From: Deltaproteobacteria bacterium
Lineage (GTDB): Bacteria; Desulfobacterota; Desulfobulbia; Desulfobulbales; SURF-16
NCBI GenBank assembly: GCA_029939635.1
Contig: JAOZSN010000038.1
Coordinates: forward strand, 1-20,899
Reading direction: 5' to 3'
DNA length: 20,899 nt
The translations under genes were made by a program, and so were the position numbers. Position 1 is the first letter of the stretch. Each line of letters begins with the position of its first letter. Shown one piece after another: positions 1-8,082 of this stretch. Under the pieces are notes generated by a model, which was not told the DNA's origin, did no database searches, and saw only the letters and a program-made list of their open reading frames with translations.

Positions 1-1793
1 GCACCGGCATCATGGTCACCTTTATTGCCATTCTGGTGGCGCGCCTTTGGTACCTACAAATTTATGAAGGTGACAAATATACCGACATGGCGCGTAATAA
101 CCGGGTACGGGAATTACAGATCACTGCACCACGCGGTAATATCCTTGATCGCCACAACCGAATCATTATCAGTAATCGACCCCTGTTCAACATCCTATGG
201 ATTAGGGAGGATGCCGAAAACCCTGAACTGATTCTGCGCCGCATGTCCACTATTTTACACGAAGATATCTCGATTCTGTTAGGACGCATTCGCAAACAGG
301 GGAGCCGCCCCAACTATGTCCCTCTCCGCCTCAAAGAAGACGTAAACTGGGAAACCGTGGCCTTCATCGAAAATCATCGTCTGGAATTACCAGGAATCCG
401 CATAGAGGCCATGCCGTCACGTAATTATATTTACGGCAACCTTGCCTCTCACCTCATTGGCTATCTTGGCCAAATCAGCAAAAAAGAGCTGAAAGGAAAA
501 AACGAAAGGGAGTACAGTGGCGGCGACCAGATCGGTAAAACAGGCCTGGAAAAAATCTTTGAGGATACATTGCGTGGAGAGAAAGGTGTTCGCCTCTTTG
601 AGGTGGATGTGCATGGTATGGAGCAAAAACAGATCATGCTGCGCGAACCACTTCCTGGCCATGACATGCAACTCACCCTGGATCTTGATCTTCAGCAGGT
701 AGCGCAAAAGGCCATGGAGGGAAAATCAGGCGCGGTGGTGGTCATGGAGGTCAATACCGGCCGCCTGCTGGTGCTCGCCAGCGCCCCATCCTTGCATCTT
801 GAAGAGTTCATCGGCGGCATCTCCCAAAAAGCCTGGGATGCCATGGTTAACAACCCACTTAATCCACTGCTAGACAAAACCCTTCAGGGTCAATACCCCC
901 CTGGCTCGACCTATAAAATGATTACTGCCATTGCGGGCCTGCGGGAAGAGGTAATCACCCCTGATACCACCTTTAAATGTTACGGCTCCTTTAAACTTCA
1001 TGGCCGCAGTTACGGCTGCTGGAAGGAATGGGGCCACGGCACAGTAAATCTGCATAAAGCCCTTGCTGAGTCATGTGACGTCTATTTCTATCATGTGGGA
1101 CAGGAAGTAGGGGTAGATAAGTTGGCCATCTACGCCAAGAGCCTGGGACTTGGTGAGAAAACAGGCATCATTCTGGAGAATGAAAAAAGAGGTCTGGTTC
1201 CCACCAAGGAGTGGAAACGACGCAAGAAAAAGGAAGGATGGCAACAGGGTGAGACGGTATCAGTCTCTATTGGCCAGGGTTTTAATCTAGCCACACCGTT
1301 ACAAATATGCCGTATGACAGCAGCCCTGGCCAATGGCGGCCGTATCTTTAAGCCCAAGCTGGTACAATCCATCTTGGATCAGGACGGCACCGTCATCCAA
1401 GATTTCCCGCCAGAGGAAACAAGCCAGGCCTTTGCCACAGAAGAAGAGCTGGAGTTAATCAAGCAAGGTATGGTTGGCGCTGTGCAGGACAAGCATGGCA
1501 CCGCTAAAAAGGCACGCCTTAAAAAAATACAGGTGGCTGGCAAGACTGGCACCGCTCAGGTTGTCCATCTAGCCAAATTCAAAGACGTTGAAGAAGAAGA
1601 TATCCCCTTTAAATTCAGGGATCATGCCTGGTTTACCTGCTTTGCCCCGGCTGACAAGCCACAGATTGCCATCACAGTTTTAAACGAACATGGCGGCCAT
1701 GGTGGCTCTGCCGCCGCCCCCATTGCTAAAGCTATTATGGAAAAATATTTTTCGTTAAAACCAAGTACAGAGGAGAAAAAAGACCAAGAATAA
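1..1793 (+). CDS. mrdA: Penicillin-binding protein 2 (peptidoglycan DD-transpeptidase), 5' partial
   Basis: Class B PBP that cross-links peptidoglycan in the elongasome together with the glycosyltransferase RodA; inner-membrane protein with a periplasmic catalytic domain. The frame is open to the left edge, reading Thr-Gly-Ile before the ATG at 12, so that Met is internal and the true start lies upstream. Numbering from this Met: end of the N-terminal membrane anchor (1-17), the PBP dimer region with the APRGNILDR motif (39-47), then the transpeptidase with the active-site motif STYK (Ser299, Lys302), SCD (354-356) and KTGTAQ (from Lys511). These are the three expected catalytic motifs of the PBP2 subfamily. 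rodA usually follows directly; here it lies about 3.4 kb downstream behind a repeat region and an opposite-strand kinase gene. Family call is firm; only the first few tens of residues are missing. Confidence 0.95.
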   Translation, partial: TGIMVTFIAILVARLWYLQIYEGDKYTDMARNNRVRELQITAPRGNILDRHNRIIISNRPLFNILWIREDAENPELILRRMSTILHEDISILLGRIRKQGSRPNYVPLRLKEDVNWETVAFIENHRLELPGIRIEAMPSRNYIYGNLASHLIGYLGQISKKELKGKNEREYSGGDQIGKTGLEKIFEDTLRGEKGVRLFEVDVHGMEQKQIMLREPLPGHDMQLTLDLDLQQVAQKAMEGKSGAVVVMEVNTGRLLVLASAPSLHLEEFIGGISQKAWDAMVNNPLNPLLDKTLQGQYPPGSTYKMITAIAGLREEVITPDTTFKCYGSFKLHGRSYGCWKEWGHGTVNLHKALAESCDVYFYHVGQEVGVDKLAIYAKSLGLGEKTGIILENEKRGLVPTKEWKRRKKKEGWQQGETVSVSIGQGFNLATPLQICRMTAALANGGRIFKPKLVQSILDQDGTVIQDFPPEETSQAFATEEELELIKQGMVGAVQDKHGTAKKARLKKIQVAGKTGTAQVVHLAKFKDVEEEDIPFKFRDHAWFTCFAPADKPQIAITVLNEHGGHGGSAAAPIAKAIMEKYFSLKPSTEEKKDQE

Positions 1794-1800
1794 CTAAACA

Positions 1801-2075
1801 ACCACCGGTTTGAAACCGGTGGGTTTAACCTCACGGACCGGTAAGCGAGAATATCGAGACTCCGAGAAGTCCAGCAATACCGGCTTAGCCGGTTTCCCTG
1901 GGACAGCGAACCGCAGAGGTCACCAGAAATATCGAATGTCGAAGGAAGGTACTTTTCTTAATTAAGATAACATTCACCCTTCATTATTCGACATTTCTTG
2001 TGACCTCGATATTCAGAAACAGAAAAATCAGCTGCTAGCAAAATACTTCTCGCCTAAAAGCGAGGGTTTTAACCC
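1801..2075. mobile_element. Palindrome-rich IS200/IS605-like remnant or non-autonomous element
   Basis: This fills most of the 366-base gap after mrdA and has no credible ORF. It starts with a near-perfect hairpin (CCACCGGTTT at 1802-1811, AAACCGGTGG at 1813-1822). It continues with ACCGGC-TTA-GCCGGT (1879-1893) and nested long-range inverted repeats: GAATATCGAG 1849-1858 with CTCGATATTC 2005-2014, GAGGTCAC 1916-1923 with GTGACCTC 2000-2007, AATGTCGAA 1935-1943 with TTCGACATT 1987-1995. It ends with CTCGC-ctaaaa-GCGAG (2049-2064) and GGGTT-TT-AACCC (2064-2075). Subterminal hairpins and phrases like the CTCGCC...GCGAGGGTTTTAACCC stretch are familiar from IS200/IS605-type elements, but no TnpA or TnpB reading frame remains. 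The first hairpin could also serve as the mrdA transcript end. Exact ends are unknown. Confidence 0.4.
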
Positions 2076-2159
2076 TGAACAGTAACAATAAAGACCATAA
2101 CTCAAGCTGTATGACCTGCCTGAAACGGTTGCTAAGGTGTTGAGTCAATTCCTAACCCC

Positions 2160-4823
2160 TTAGGTGCCCCACTTCTCCACCATAGCCAACAAGCTCTCAG
2201 GAGAAATTGGTTTGGCAAGATGATCATCCATACCAGCATCAAAACACTTGTCACCTGTCTCAGCTAAGGCATGGGCGGTCATGGCAATGATGGGTAGCTG
2301 GCTGAAGTCACAGGATGAAGAACCAGGCAGACTACGAATACGCCTGGTGGCCTCAAAACCATCTATGCCAGGCATCTGAATATCCATAAGAATCAAATCA
2401 AAGGGTGAACTGGCCTCACGCACGAAGGTAATGGCATCCAGCCCGTTGTCAGCCACCACAACTTGACAACCAGCCTGCTCCAATAACTCTTGGGTCACCA
2501 GCTGATTCACCTCCACATCATCCACCAGCAACACCCTAACTCCGGCCAGGGATAGAGGGGCTGGAACAGGGTCGATAATCTGCGTGGTCTTGGTCGCCAA
2601 CCCAAACACATCCTTGATGGCAGTGCACAGTATGGAGGTGGTAATAGGTTTGAGCAGGTGAATAGCTATGCCAGCTGCTGCCGTCTCGCCGATCTCCTCC
2701 ACCCTGCCATAGGCACTGACCATAATAATCTTTGGCACCACCTCCAGCTCAAGACGCTGGATGCCTTGAGAAGTGGCTATGCCATCCATTCCTGCCATCT
2801 TCCAATCAAGCAGTACCAGTCGATACGGCTCTCCTCCCGAGGCATCTGCCAAAATAGACAACGCCTCTGCCCCTGAAGAAACCTCGCTTACAGTAAAACC
2901 AAGGGAAGAGAGCAAGCGGCCATGGATACGCAAGGCCACCGGATTGTCATCCACCACCAGCACCCTGCTCCCCATCAGGGCTGCCGGGCACAGAGCCTCT
3001 GTCTCTCCTAATGTGCTCTGCAAACCACAACGCACCGTAAAGGTAAAGGTACTCCCTTGGCCAAGGGTGCTATCCACCCAGATCTCTCCTCCCATCATCT
3101 CCACCAGATAGGAACAAATAGTCAGCCCCAGACCAGTACCACCATACTTACGGGTGGTGGAGATATCGGCCTGATTGAAACTCCTGAAAATGGCCTTGGC
3201 CTGGGTGGCGCTCAGGCCAATACCACTATCCTGGACAGAAAACTCCAGTAGCACCTGGCCAGGCTGTGCCTCCCCGGCATGACAACTTACCGTGACAACG
3301 ATTTGCCCCTGGTCCGTAAATTTAACCGCATTGGAGACCAAATTAATCAACACCTGACCAAGACGCAGGGGATCGCCCCGCAAATAAGTGGGAACCTCAG
3401 CCACATCAAAGAGGAGCTCCAAGCCCTTTTCCTCACAGGTCAGGCTCAAAGCGGTGGCCAATGTATCCAAAACCTCCTGGAGCTCAAAAGAAATCTCTTC
3501 AAACTCCATCTTTCCGGCCTCAATCTTGGAAAAATCCAAGATATCATTAATAATGGAGAGCAACAACTTGGAGGAATGGGATAGTTTTTGGAGGTAATCG
3601 TGCTGCTTATCGTTCAAGGGGGTACGCTGCACCAATTCAACTAAACCAATAATGCCATTCATGGGAGTACGGATCTCATGACTCATATTGGCCAAGAAAT
3701 CAGCCTTACTTGCAGTAGCCTGCTCGGCCCTTTGACGGGCCTGGACCAGATCCTTCTGGATAGATATTTCATTATTCCTGTTCACTTCCAACTGAGCCAG
3801 CAAAGCGTTAAACTGACTAATCAGGCTATTTATTTCCTGGGCACCATCACCGCTGAGACGCCGTGCCAAGTCATTATTTTGACGAATCCCCCCCACAGCC
3901 CTATCCATTTCCTGCAATGGCAGCACAATCAAACGTCGCACCACCACAGAGGCGACACAAAGCAAAATCGCTGCAGCGGTACAAAAAATAAATCCTGCTA
4001 GAGAAACGATACGGTTCACCTGGGCCATCATGTGGCGGGGAACATCTACCCGAATAAGGAGACCGCGTTTGTCTGGCTGATCATCGTAGCGGGTGTAGAG
4101 ATGCAGCATGGAGTCATCCACCTCCACCACAAGTGGCCCACCATCCTGACTCAGCCGAGCTGCCATTTCTGCCAGCACGCTATCGGAACCAACCGCAGAC
4201 ATTGGCCATACCTGAAATGACTCACGGGTCTGGATACGCAGCCTGTCTAACATTGGCTCATCAAGAAAACGACCCATAACCAGTGTCCCACGGGATTTCC
4301 CGCTACCACTTGAGGGTTGCATATCAATGCAGGCAATGAACATAGGGCCATGACTAGTTAGGAGTAGGCGGGAGGCGGACTGTTTTTCAGAATGTTGCAG
4401 AAACAAACTATCGGGAGAAATGGCCTCACGGGAAAAAAGATCAAGGGCGACATCCTTCTCCTCGTCCACATCATAGATGCGTCCCCACACCACCCGACCA
4501 TTCAAAGCAACAAAATAGATAAGATCATTTTTTGAGGAATAAAACGTCTCCAGGAGAAGGTTCGAGGCAATAAATTCTTGATTAGCATCCTGTATAAAGG
4601 CGTAGCTATCATCCCACTCCCCCCAATCGCTGACAAAACCCCGCAACGCAGCCTCCTCCTGTTCTAGAGCCGCCACCACCCGTTCCATCTCCTTGACAGC
4701 CAGGGAATATTCTATTTCCTTAAAACTGCGCAAGACAATGCCATTCTTGACCAGAACAAAGACCATGGCAAAGAGCAGTAAAATAACCAAGAAAAGAATG
4801 AAGAGGTGAGTGCGGAGCTTCAA
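2160..4823 (-). CDS. CHASE4-HAMP hybrid sensor histidine kinase with two receiver domains
   Basis: Membrane-bound hybrid sensor kinase of 887 aa. N-terminal TM helix (about 7-30), extracytoplasmic sensor resembling CHASE4 (about 35-265), second TM (about 272-297), HAMP (about 296-350), a short coiled coil, then HisKA with phospho-acceptor His382 in SHEIRTPMNG. The ATPase domain has the N box around Asn498, DSGIG (532-536) and GGTGLGL (561-567). REC1 has acceptor Asp673 and Lys725; REC2 has Asp814 in LMDIQMPG and Lys871. There is no C-terminal HPt, so the phosphorelay output must be another protein. The start is TTG at 4823 with AAGGAG about 9 nt upstream; this start overlaps the stop of a possible small ORF (TTGA), suggesting translational coupling. 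It sits on the opposite strand between mrdA and rodA, a pair usually adjacent. The ligand cannot be read from the sequence. Confidence 0.93.
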   Translation of the reverse strand: MKLRTHLFILFLVILLLFAMVFVLVKNGIVLRSFKEIEYSLAVKEMERVVAALEQEEAALRGFVSDWGEWDDSYAFIQDANQEFIASNLLLETFYSSKNDLIYFVALNGRVVWGRIYDVDEEKDVALDLFSREAISPDSLFLQHSEKQSASRLLLTSHGPMFIACIDMQPSSGSGKSRGTLVMGRFLDEPMLDRLRIQTRESFQVWPMSAVGSDSVLAEMAARLSQDGGPLVVEVDDSMLHLYTRYDDQPDKRGLLIRVDVPRHMMAQVNRIVSLAGFIFCTAAAILLCVASVVVRRLIVLPLQEMDRAVGGIRQNNDLARRLSGDGAQEINSLISQFNALLAQLEVNRNNEISIQKDLVQARQRAEQATASKADFLANMSHEIRTPMNGIIGLVELVQRTPLNDKQHDYLQKLSHSSKLLLSIINDILDFSKIEAGKMEFEEISFELQEVLDTLATALSLTCEEKGLELLFDVAEVPTYLRGDPLRLGQVLINLVSNAVKFTDQGQIVVTVSCHAGEAQPGQVLLEFSVQDSGIGLSATQAKAIFRSFNQADISTTRKYGGTGLGLTICSYLVEMMGGEIWVDSTLGQGSTFTFTVRCGLQSTLGETEALCPAALMGSRVLVVDDNPVALRIHGRLLSSLGFTVSEVSSGAEALSILADASGGEPYRLVLLDWKMAGMDGIATSQGIQRLELEVVPKIIMVSAYGRVEEIGETAAAGIAIHLLKPITTSILCTAIKDVFGLATKTTQIIDPVPAPLSLAGVRVLLVDDVEVNQLVTQELLEQAGCQVVVADNGLDAITFVREASSPFDLILMDIQMPGIDGFEATRRIRSLPGSSSCDFSQLPIIAMTAHALAETGDKCFDAGMDDHLAKPISPESLLAMVEKWGT

Positions 4824-4969
4824 GGCAATTTTCTCCTTCCGTGCCTAAGGGCTGTGTAGAGAAGATAGGCGCCCAAGAAACGACGGCCAGCCTCTTCCTG
4901 TGCTAAGCCCCTGGAGCAGGTGGCTAGTTGACTCACCACCTGCTCGGTATGTTGCGAGAAAAAAGACAT
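4820..4969 (-). CDS. Possible small coupled ORF upstream of the hybrid kinase (49 aa)
   Basis: An ATG at 4969 opens a 49-codon frame starting MSFFSQHTEQVV and ending RRKLP, whose TGA overlaps the kinase TTG start by the four bases TTGA. Its composition is protein-like (helical QVVSQL and GAYLLYTALRHGRR segments), with no recognised family. There is no good Shine-Dalgarno before ATG 4969. A second frame starting at ATG 4994 (MDLAAIVEYVFF) runs into the same region, and removing one base from the A/T homopolymer at 4959-4964 would join them into one smooth protein of about 57 aa. So the gene may be frameshifted, slip-translated or not a gene at all. A 10-bp perfect stem (4914-4923 with 4936-4945) lies inside it. 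Confidence 0.35.
   Translation of the reverse strand: MSFFSQHTEQVVSQLATCSRGLAQEEAGRRFLGAYLLYTALRHGRRKLP
4914..4945 (-). other. Perfect 10-bp stem-loop in the leader of the hybrid kinase
   Basis: GAGCAGGTGG (4914-4923) and CCACCTGCTC (4936-4945) are exact reverse complements separated by 12 bases. The structure lies inside the small ORF that precedes the kinase, about 90 bases before the kinase start. It is not followed by a T-run in either direction, so it is not a classical terminator. It may affect coupling between the small ORF and the kinase, or mRNA stability. Confidence 0.5.
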
Positions 4970-5004
4970 ATTCCACTATAGCAGCGAGATCCATGCCCTG
5001 TAAA

Positions 5005-5010
5005 ATTATA
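5005..5010 (-). promoter_or_regulatory. Candidate -10 box for the small ORF / hybrid kinase transcript
   Basis: On the minus strand this reads TATAAT, an exact sigma70 -10 hexamer in an AT-rich stretch, about 36 bases upstream of ATG 4969. No convincing TTGACA-like -35 is seen at the expected distance. The rest of the 4970-5237 gap holds no other gene I can support; the rodA promoter must also lie there but I cannot assign it. Confidence 0.35.
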
Positions 5011-5237
5011 TAAACGTAATAACACCCTGGTTTTAGAGATTTTTTCCATCTGTTACACAGCACGGTTGTCTTTGCCTCCCTCTTTAGGGTAAGATGCTGC
5101 CATTATGATTGTCAGCCTCGCCCAGTGTGCTGTCTGACGTGATATATGTTCTTCCTTTGTCTGGTAACTGCCTGGGCGTTCGAAATCTTACTTCGCTGCG
5201 CTTATCTGCCTACTAATGAGCTTCCTACGAGTGTATC

Positions 5238-6350
5238 ATGCTTCGATTTGATCGCCGTCTCATCCAAAATTTCGACTGGGTTCTTCTTGGTCTCGTCTGT
5301 GCCGTAGCTGGCTTTGGTCTGGCCAATCTCTACAGCGCTACCTATACCGAAGGCCAGGCCTTTTCTGCGGTATTCATCAAGCAACTCTACTTCTTTATTA
5401 TGGGTTTTGCCGCCATCTTCATCATTGTCAGTTTTGATTATCGTATCTTGGTGGAGATGAACTATCTCATCTATGTCGCAATTATCTCCCTGCTCCTCTT
5501 TGCCCTAATTTTTGGCCGTAGTCATGTGGGCACCCAGCGCTGGATTGACCTTGGTTTTTTCCGACTGCAACCCTCGGAGCCAGCCAAACTCATGCTGGTT
5601 ATCACCTTAGCCAGTTATTATTTCCGCAAAGATACCGGTAAGGGCTTCACCCTGAAAGAACTACTGGTACCCATTGTTCTTACTGCCCTGCCCTTTGTGC
5701 TCATTGTCATGCAACCTGATTTAGGCACCGCCCTGATGCTGGCCTTTGTCTTCATCTCCCTGACCCTCTTTGTTAAACTGCAATGGTCAACCCTGGCCAC
5801 CCTCACTGGTGGAGGGTTACTTGGTATTTTCGTGGGCTGGAAATATTTTTTAAAACCGTACCAGCGCCAACGCATTGAAACCTTTCTTAACCCCGGGGCA
5901 GATAACCTTGACAGCGGCTATCATATCACCCAATCCAAAATAGCAGTGGGCAGTGGCCTCAAGTTTGGCAAGGGCTACCTACAAGGAACCCAAGGCCATC
6001 TTGATTTCCTGCCCGAACGTCATACTGATTTTGCCTTCTCCATCTGGGCAGAGGAATTTGGTTTCTTCGGCACCATGATATTTCTCGCCATCTACTTCAC
6101 CATGATCTTCTGGGGACTCAATATTGCCCTCTCCTCCCGCGATAAATTCGGCACCTTACTTTGTGTTGGCGTAGTCTCCCTGCTCTTCTGGCAGGCCTTT
6201 GTCAACCTGGCCATGGTTATGGGCCTGCTGCCAGTTGTGGGCATGCCCCTACCCCTCTTCAGCTATGGCGGCTCATCTTTACTCACCAGTATGGCAGGTA
6301 TCGGTATCCTGATGAGTGTCCGCATGCGCCGTTACCGGGCCCCGGTATAA
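5238..6350 (+). CDS. rodA: Rod shape-determining SEDS glycosyltransferase RodA
   Basis: Polytopic inner-membrane peptidoglycan glycosyltransferase (SEDS family) that polymerises lipid II during lateral wall growth and works with PBP2 (mrdA, upstream in this window). 370 aa, the normal size, with about ten hydrophobic segments. Family signatures: GTQRWIDLGFFRLQPSEPAK (98-117), the QPDLGTA stretch (159-165), ERHTDFAFS with Asp264 matching the catalytic Asp of the family, and the C-terminal PLPLFSYGGSS (337-347). The chosen ATG has only a weak ribosome site (TACGAG), but the next upstream frame offers no better start and the N-terminus fits RodA. It is about 3.4 kb from mrdA because of the intervening repeat region and kinase gene. 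Confidence 0.95.
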   Translation: MLRFDRRLIQNFDWVLLGLVCAVAGFGLANLYSATYTEGQAFSAVFIKQLYFFIMGFAAIFIIVSFDYRILVEMNYLIYVAIISLLLFALIFGRSHVGTQRWIDLGFFRLQPSEPAKLMLVITLASYYFRKDTGKGFTLKELLVPIVLTALPFVLIVMQPDLGTALMLAFVFISLTLFVKLQWSTLATLTGGGLLGIFVGWKYFLKPYQRQRIETFLNPGADNLDSGYHITQSKIAVGSGLKFGKGYLQGTQGHLDFLPERHTDFAFSIWAEEFGFFGTMIFLAIYFTMIFWGLNIALSSRDKFGTLLCVGVVSLLFWQAFVNLAMVMGLLPVVGMPLPLFSYGGSSLLTSMAGIGILMSVRMRRYRAPV

Positions 6351-6451
6351 TTTGTTTGAGGGGTTTGGTGCCCCCAAAAATCAACTAATAGTAAAAAAAT
6401 TTGAACTTTTCGCCAACAGTGCGCATCTTTTAGAACAGCAGTGCGATGAAA

Positions 6452-6550
6452 GCGTTTCCAACGCCCAGGGATGCAAAGCAATGCCAAAAGGCATCCAAGG
6501 GAAATCACATTTCATGAAAGGGGAGACCCTGAAACCTGGAGGATGCATCC
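6452..6550 (+). promoter_or_regulatory. Foldable 5' leader with competing GGATGC/GCATCC elements
   Basis: The leader of the small basic ORF holds a hairpin GCGTT-TCC-AACGC (6452-6464), GGATGC at 6469-6474 that can pair with GCATCC at 6491-6496, and a third element, the palindrome GGATGCATCC (6541-6550), immediately after the Shine-Dalgarno TGGAGG and before the ATG. Because the third element can pair with either upstream element, two mutually exclusive folds are possible, one of which would involve the ribosome-binding region. The stretch GGGATGCAAAGC recalls part of the GEMM cyclic-di-GMP riboswitch, but the rest of that consensus is absent. Confidence 0.35.
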
Positions 6551-6802
6551 ATGAACGTTAAAACCCTGCTGTCTGGCCTGAAGAAAAAAAAGAAAAGTCC
6601 CCTAGAAATGGTTAAGAGTAGCATCAAAACAATGAAGATGCCTGTTGTCTTCAACAAAAAAAACCGCAAAAAATTAGCAGCCCTTCCTATAGTGACGATG
6701 GTAAGACCCAAAAAGAAAAAAATCCTCACGCTGCCCTGGCGCAAGACCAAGGTCAGTCGCCCTGTGGCTGTATTTCATCGCCTGAAAGCCATGGCATCTT
6801 AA
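6551..6802 (+). CDS. Small highly basic hypothetical protein (83 aa)
   Basis: No family recognised. The protein is rich in Lys and Arg with several clusters (KKKKK at 11-15, KKNRKK at 36-41, KKKK at 54-57) and has almost no acidic residues, so it would be strongly cationic and could bind nucleic acid or membranes. A strong Shine-Dalgarno (TGGAGG, 8 bases before the ATG) supports translation. It is flanked upstream by rodA on the same strand (200 bases away) with a foldable leader in between, and downstream by a convergent DUF2914 gene. The possibility that it is a chance ORF over an RNA gene cannot be excluded. Confidence 0.5.
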   Translation: MNVKTLLSGLKKKKKSPLEMVKSSIKTMKMPVVFNKKNRKKLAALPIVTMVRPKKKKILTLPWRKTKVSRPVAVFHRLKAMAS

Positions 6803-6819
6803 TAAGTTCTAAACTTTCT

Positions 6820-6859
6820 CCCATGGTTCAGCCCTCCTCTCTATTGGCTAAACCATGGG
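6820..6859. repeat. 14-bp inverted repeat between convergent genes
   Basis: CCCATGGTTCAGCC (6820-6833) and GGCTAAACCATGGG (6846-6859) pair over 14 bp with one mismatch around a 12-base loop. It lies between the stop of the small basic ORF (+) and the stop of the DUF2914 gene (-), the usual place for a shared transcript end, but lacks flanking T-runs. Confidence 0.55.
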
Positions 6860-6927
6860 GCCTCGCGTCTCGCCCTCTCCACACCTGTAATAAATCCCCA
6901 AACATTCACCCTGTAAATGCTCTCCGC

Positions 6928-8043
6928 TTACAAGCGAAACTCACGTCTTTTCTTCTGCTTTCCACCCTCAGCCTCCAGCAAGACAAAACGCTTATAGCCC
7001 AACACAGCGCCACCCTGCACGGCGGTTTCCACCTTCCACTTGCCAGGCTCCACACTTTGACGGATAAAGGAATATGTCCGCCACCCCTGCTTCCTGCCAC
7101 CGGTCATGGGCAGAGCCACTGTACCGCGGCCTTGCCAGACATTCTTGACCTCATCCCACCACCACCAGCGCTGTTCCAGGTCCACCGTGACCCGACTTGG
7201 GGCAAAAACAGCAACCAGGCAATATATCTTTTCAGCATCTGTATAATGGACACGTTGCTGGCGTAATCCCAGGCGATTGAAAAATCCAGGCACCTCCTGC
7301 TGACAACTGTACTGATCCCCCTGGCGCTGAAGATCATGGCAGAGCACCTGTTCCTTCAAGACCAAAGGGACAGGTGGGATGAGATGGGCGATATAAAGAA
7401 TAATAAGCAAGGTGGCAGCAATCATGGCCGGAACCATATCAAGCCAATTATCACGATAGCAGAAGGTGCGATTTCCAGGAAGATGCACCTCTTTGATCTC
7501 TGCTGCCAAAAGACGGCGCAGGCCAATCACGGCGGCCAGACCAATGAAGGTACTGAGAAAAAACCAGCCAGGGTGGACAGAGTGGAAGAGATGGGGCAAT
7601 AAAAAGTTGAGTAACATGATGCCGCAGATGGTGAACAGGGTCCAACTCAACTGATGACTCTCGTAACGTTTCTCTAAAAACTCATTGGCCACCAGCAGCA
7701 AAACCAATAAAATAACAAAACAAAAGGTGACAATGCCCCCGGAACTTTTGAAATAAAGGACAACCAGTGCGCTGAACAGACCACCGAAAAAAAACTGTAC
7801 CAGCAGACGCAGACGAAGACGCCAGGGCGGTAAAATCTGCCGGGAAAGGAGAGCAAGGACAACACCTGCTCCCAGGTAGTACCCTGCCAAAATCCACAGA
7901 TCAAGGACAAGAACAACCCGCCCCAGGGTAATAGAGTCCCAGCCAAAGCCTGCAATAAAGGCCAGGGCGGGCAAAAAACGCCGCACCTGGCCTATTTTAT
8001 GTTGATGATCCTTTACAAATCGTAAGCTGGTAAATTTCCGCAT
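6928..8043 (-). CDS. Polytopic membrane protein with C-terminal DUF2914 domain
   Basis: 371 aa with six to seven hydrophobic segments between residues 22 and 222, followed by a soluble C-terminal domain. The stretch from about 284 to 355, with the aromatic run QRWWWWDE, a WRTYSF segment and the WKVET...GYKRF ending, fits DUF2914, a domain of unknown function often found at the end of inner-membrane proteins. Role unknown. ATG at 8043 has no evident Shine-Dalgarno. It lies 39 bases downstream of the lipoprotein gene, so the two may be co-transcribed. The last residues are a basic tail (KQKKRREFRL). Confidence 0.75.
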   Translation of the reverse strand: MRKFTSLRFVKDHQHKIGQVRRFLPALAFIAGFGWDSITLGRVVLVLDLWILAGYYLGAGVVLALLSRQILPPWRLRLRLLVQFFFGGLFSALVVLYFKSSGGIVTFCFVILLVLLLVANEFLEKRYESHQLSWTLFTICGIMLLNFLLPHLFHSVHPGWFFLSTFIGLAAVIGLRRLLAAEIKEVHLPGNRTFCYRDNWLDMVPAMIAATLLIILYIAHLIPPVPLVLKEQVLCHDLQRQGDQYSCQQEVPGFFNRLGLRQQRVHYTDAEKIYCLVAVFAPSRVTVDLEQRWWWWDEVKNVWQGRGTVALPMTGGRKQGWRTYSFIRQSVEPGKWKVETAVQGGAVLGYKRFVLLEAEGGKQKKRREFRL

Positions 8044-8082
8044 TAATCAACAATTAGCTGACAGCTGTTAGTCAAGACACCC

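Noticed and set aside
6355..6380. Intrinsic terminator after rodA (GGGG/CCCCC hairpin)
   Set aside because: The stem has a bulge and is followed by mixed sequence rather than a T-run, so it is too weak to call.
6420..6550. Cyclic-di-GMP (GEMM) riboswitch before the basic small ORF
   Set aside because: Only the GGGATGCAAAGC stretch is similar; the AGGGCAAACC part and the GGTAGC...GTTACC part of the motif are missing.
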